Source of the DNA: Novosphingobium sp. JCM 18896 | GTDB taxonomy: Bacteria > Pseudomonadota > Alphaproteobacteria > Sphingomonadales > Sphingomonadaceae | Direction: 5' to 3' | Assembly (NCBI RefSeq): GCF_025938095.1 | Contig: NZ_JAPCZF010000001.1 | Span: 1,154,905 to 1,218,904, forward strand | DNA: 64,000 nt | Translations under genes and position numbers: made by a program | Part shown: in pieces, positions 63,761 to 64,000 of the stretch | Layout: every line of letters begins with the position of its first letter | Numbering within the stretch: position 1 is the first letter of the stretch | The notes under the pieces: model-generated | Database searches by the model: none | Told to the model about the DNA's origin: nothing | Seen by the model: the letters and a program-made list of their open reading frames with translations, nothing else

Positions 63761-64000
63761 GTGAACTACGACAAGATTTTCGATCAGGCGATCGAGCGCC
63801 TGCACGCCGAAGGCCGCTATCGGGTCTTCATCGACATCCTCCGCAACAAGGGCGCGTTCCCCAACGCGCGCTGCTTCGCCGGGCACAACGGGCCCAAGCC
63901 GATCACGGTCTGGTGCTCGAACGACTACCTCGCGATGGGCCAGCACCCCAAGGTCATCGCCGCGATGGAAGAGGCGCTGCACAACGTCGGCGCGGGCTCG
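63761..64000 (+). CDS. hemA: 5-Aminolevulinate synthase (partial, first 80 residues)
   Basis: Condenses glycine with succinyl-CoA to 5-aminolevulinate (Shemin pathway, the alphaproteobacterial heme route). The GTG start gives MNYDKIFDQAIERLHAEGRY, followed by FIDILRNKGAFPNARCF and ITVWCSNDYLAMGQHPKVI, diagnostic of ALAS. The right window edge cuts it in frame after residue 80, before the PLP lysine. Succinyl-CoA from the propionyl-CoA operon could feed it, but this is general metabolism. Confidence 0.95.
   Translation, partial: MNYDKIFDQAIERLHAEGRYRVFIDILRNKGAFPNARCFAGHNGPKPITVWCSNDYLAMGQHPKVIAAMEEALHNVGAGS

Overview
The window is ordinary chromosomal core DNA of a high-GC alphaproteobacterium, most likely a sphingomonad (Sphingomonadaceae, Novosphingobium/Sphingomonas-like). 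The support is AddAB in place of RecBCD, a DivL-type pseudo-histidine kinase, a Shemin-pathway 5-aminolevulinate synthase, Flp pilins, and dispersed GACAAGCTC and CCTCCCC palindromic repeats of the kind common in this group. I see no prophage, insertion sequence, CRISPR array or plasmid gene. No stretch longer than 300 bases lacks a gene.

Layout, left to right. 1-2.7 kb: the 5' two-thirds of secA running off the left edge, a small secreted protein, and an unrecognised transglutaminase-like protein. 2.75-4.8 kb: argJ with an inositol-monophosphatase-family gene. 4.8-16.3 kb: a long minus-strand operon read divL-tsaE-amgK-murU-addB-addA-trxA, linking cell-cycle control, tRNA modification, murein recycling and double-strand-break repair; most junctions are 4-8 nt overlaps. 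16.3-18.7 kb: ahcY with a perfect upstream operator-like palindrome, and a secreted protein. 18.8-24.6 kb: peroxiredoxin, a polytopic membrane protein, folE, a phospholipase D-like protein, a SnoaL-like protein and a Crp-family regulator. 24.8-26.3 kb: tRNA-Arg(ACG) overlapping a mutT-like Nudix gene, then three Flp pilin genes without other tad genes. 26.3-31 kb: xerD with two envelope genes, divergent from aroK-aroB.

31-39 kb: a TonB-dependent siderophore receptor behind a Fur-box-like palindrome, an RNase H-like protein, an RluE-type pseudouridine synthase, a lone receiver protein, a POT peptide transporter, DUF488, a thioesterase-fold protein and DUF2490. 38.9-47.2 kb: a minus-strand propionyl-CoA operon (pccB, thiolase, mce, methylmalonyl-CoA mutase, YdcZ-like transporter, pccA, csaA) that would carry propionyl-CoA to succinyl-CoA. 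47.5-54.4 kb: acyltransferase, gor, pgi and lepB-rnc-era. 54.5-62.8 kb: a minus-strand series plsY-dprA-(secreted protein)-(membrane protein)-topA-(repeat protein). 62.9-64 kb: murI and the start of hemA.

Most notable items: a 592-residue membrane protein with about fifteen tandem LDDLLGEIAPP-type repeats next to topA; the tyrosine replacing the phospho-accepting histidine in DivL; a 28-nt alternating pyrimidine-purine (Z-DNA-prone) tract with an inverted repeat directly upstream of topA; and exact operator-like palindromes ahead of ahcY and the TonB receptor. Homology calls rest on motifs read by eye; nothing was searched against a database.
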